From contig CAYSOX010000024.1 of NCBI GenBank assembly GCA_964432825.1, positions 1 to 6,162 of the forward strand: a stretch of 6,162 nucleotides of DNA. The letters are read 5' to 3'. Made by a program: the position numbers and the translations under genes. The DNA comes from UMGS1908 sp964432825. GTDB taxonomy: Bacteria; Bacillota; Clostridia; Christensenellales; UBA1242. Position 1 is the stretch's first letter, and each line of letters opens with the position of its first letter. The notes beneath the pieces were generated by a model. The model made no database searches and had not been told where the DNA came from. It saw nothing but the letters and a program-made list of their open reading frames with translations. Below are positions 5,880 to 6,162 of the stretch, one piece after another.

Positions 5880-6074
5880 TAAACTTCAATTGAATAACTT
5901 GAATTGATAGGCCTATACATTTGTCCTTGTAACAAACCTCTGTATGTTTACTGTCTACAGAGTTCTCTGTCGGTTCACAGAATAACAGGTTCTTCATTAT
6001 TGGTGTACAACCAATAAGTCGACAAGATGTTGCATTAGGCTTTATACAAGATAAATCTAATTAGCAACTCCTTT
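5880..6074 (-). other. Structured 16S rRNA trailer
   Basis: The ~195 nt between the mature 16S end and the terminator hold several hairpins. The first (6029-6068) has three paired blocks, GTTGC/GCAAC, ATTAG/CTAAT and TTTAT/ATAAA, 15 bp in all around a CTTGT loop. The second (5997-6017) has a perfect 8-bp stem TTATTGGT/ACCAATAA. The third (5935-5991) combines AACCT/AGGTT, CTGT/ACAG and an inner ACAGA/TCTGT. The last is TCAATT/AATTGA (5886-5907), next to the palindrome ATAGGCCTAT (5907-5916). No cloverleaf, 5S or 23S sequence is present. Confidence 0.6.
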
Positions 6075-6082
6075 AAAGGAGG
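6068..6082 (-). promoter_or_regulatory. Self-complementary anti-Shine-Dalgarno junction
   Basis: The 16S anti-Shine-Dalgarno CTCC-TTT is followed at once by AAAGGAG, making a perfect 14-bp palindrome, CTCCTTTAAAGGAG (6069-6082 apart from its outermost neighbour). In the precursor RNA, CUCCU can pair with AGGAG across a UUAA tetraloop, hiding the anti-Shine-Dalgarno until the trailer is cut off. The palindrome is seen directly; the masking role is inference. Confidence 0.5.
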
Positions 6083-6162
6083 TGATCCAGCCGCACCTTC
6101 TGATACGGCTACCTTGTTACGACTTAACCCCAATCATTGATCTCACCTTAGACGCCGCCCCC
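6075..6162 (-). rRNA. rrs: 16S ribosomal RNA, 3' end (partial)
   Basis: The last ~88 nt of 16S rRNA. The minus strand has the conserved AAGTCGTAACAAGGTAGCCG block, helix 45, then GGATCACCTCC with the anti-Shine-Dalgarno at 6078-6082. The mature end is at about 6075-6077, by analogy with other bacteria. The rest of the gene lies beyond 6162. Helix 45 reads GCCGTATC-AGAA-GGTGCGGC: the loop is AGAA where GGAA is usual. No tRNA, 23S or 5S gene follows; a terminator does. The Era-binding GAUCA and anti-Shine-Dalgarno are intact, so the gene looks functional. Confidence 0.97.

Noticed and set aside
5880..6070. tRNA or 5S rRNA behind the 16S gene
   Set aside because: No cloverleaf, no GTTCRANNC arm, no CCA end and no 5S-like sequence; only local hairpins are seen.

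Overview
The window looks like low-GC chromosomal DNA from a Bacillota (Firmicutes) bacterium, most likely a clostridial endospore-former. The evidence is the yqfC-yqfD-ybeY-era-yqzL-recO gene order, with yqfC and yqfD being sporulation genes, strong AGGAGG-type ribosome binding sites, and a typical Firmicute 16S rRNA 3' end. Every gene lies on the minus strand, so the biological reading direction is from position 6162 down to 1.

In that direction the window opens with the last ~88 nt of a 16S rRNA gene (6075-6162). About 200 nt of strongly hairpinned trailer follow, then an intrinsic terminator (5846-5879). No 23S, 5S or tRNA gene lies between them, so this 16S gene appears unlinked from the rest of an rRNA operon. 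A gene-free stretch of about 430 nt (5425-5853) follows and contains degenerate repeats.

Next is a three-ORF block (5339 to 3898) that I do not recognise. It has an extended -10 promoter overlapped by helically phased CACTA repeats, then a 257-aa membrane-anchored coiled-coil protein and two small acidic, probably beta-rich ORFs, and ends at a hairpin terminator (3800-3850). Neither small ORF has an ATG at its 5' end or a clear Shine-Dalgarno site. The first boundary is a -1 frame change and the second is one in-frame stop, so the block may be a single decayed or recoded gene.

The rest is a conserved core cluster: yqfC and yqfD (sporulation), ybeY (16S rRNA maturation endonuclease), era (GTPase for 30S assembly that binds the 16S 3' end), a 42-aa YqzL-like ORF, and the 5' part of recO (recombination mediator), cut by the window edge. 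The phoH, yqfF, dgkA and cdd genes that often sit inside this cluster in Bacillota are absent here. A sigma-E-like promoter sits directly on the yqfC start codon. A 10-bp inverted repeat flanks the yqzL ribosome binding site.

The best leads are the unlinked 16S with its self-complementary anti-Shine-Dalgarno junction, the broken or recoded three-ORF block with its operator array, and the small regulatory structures at yqfC and yqzL.
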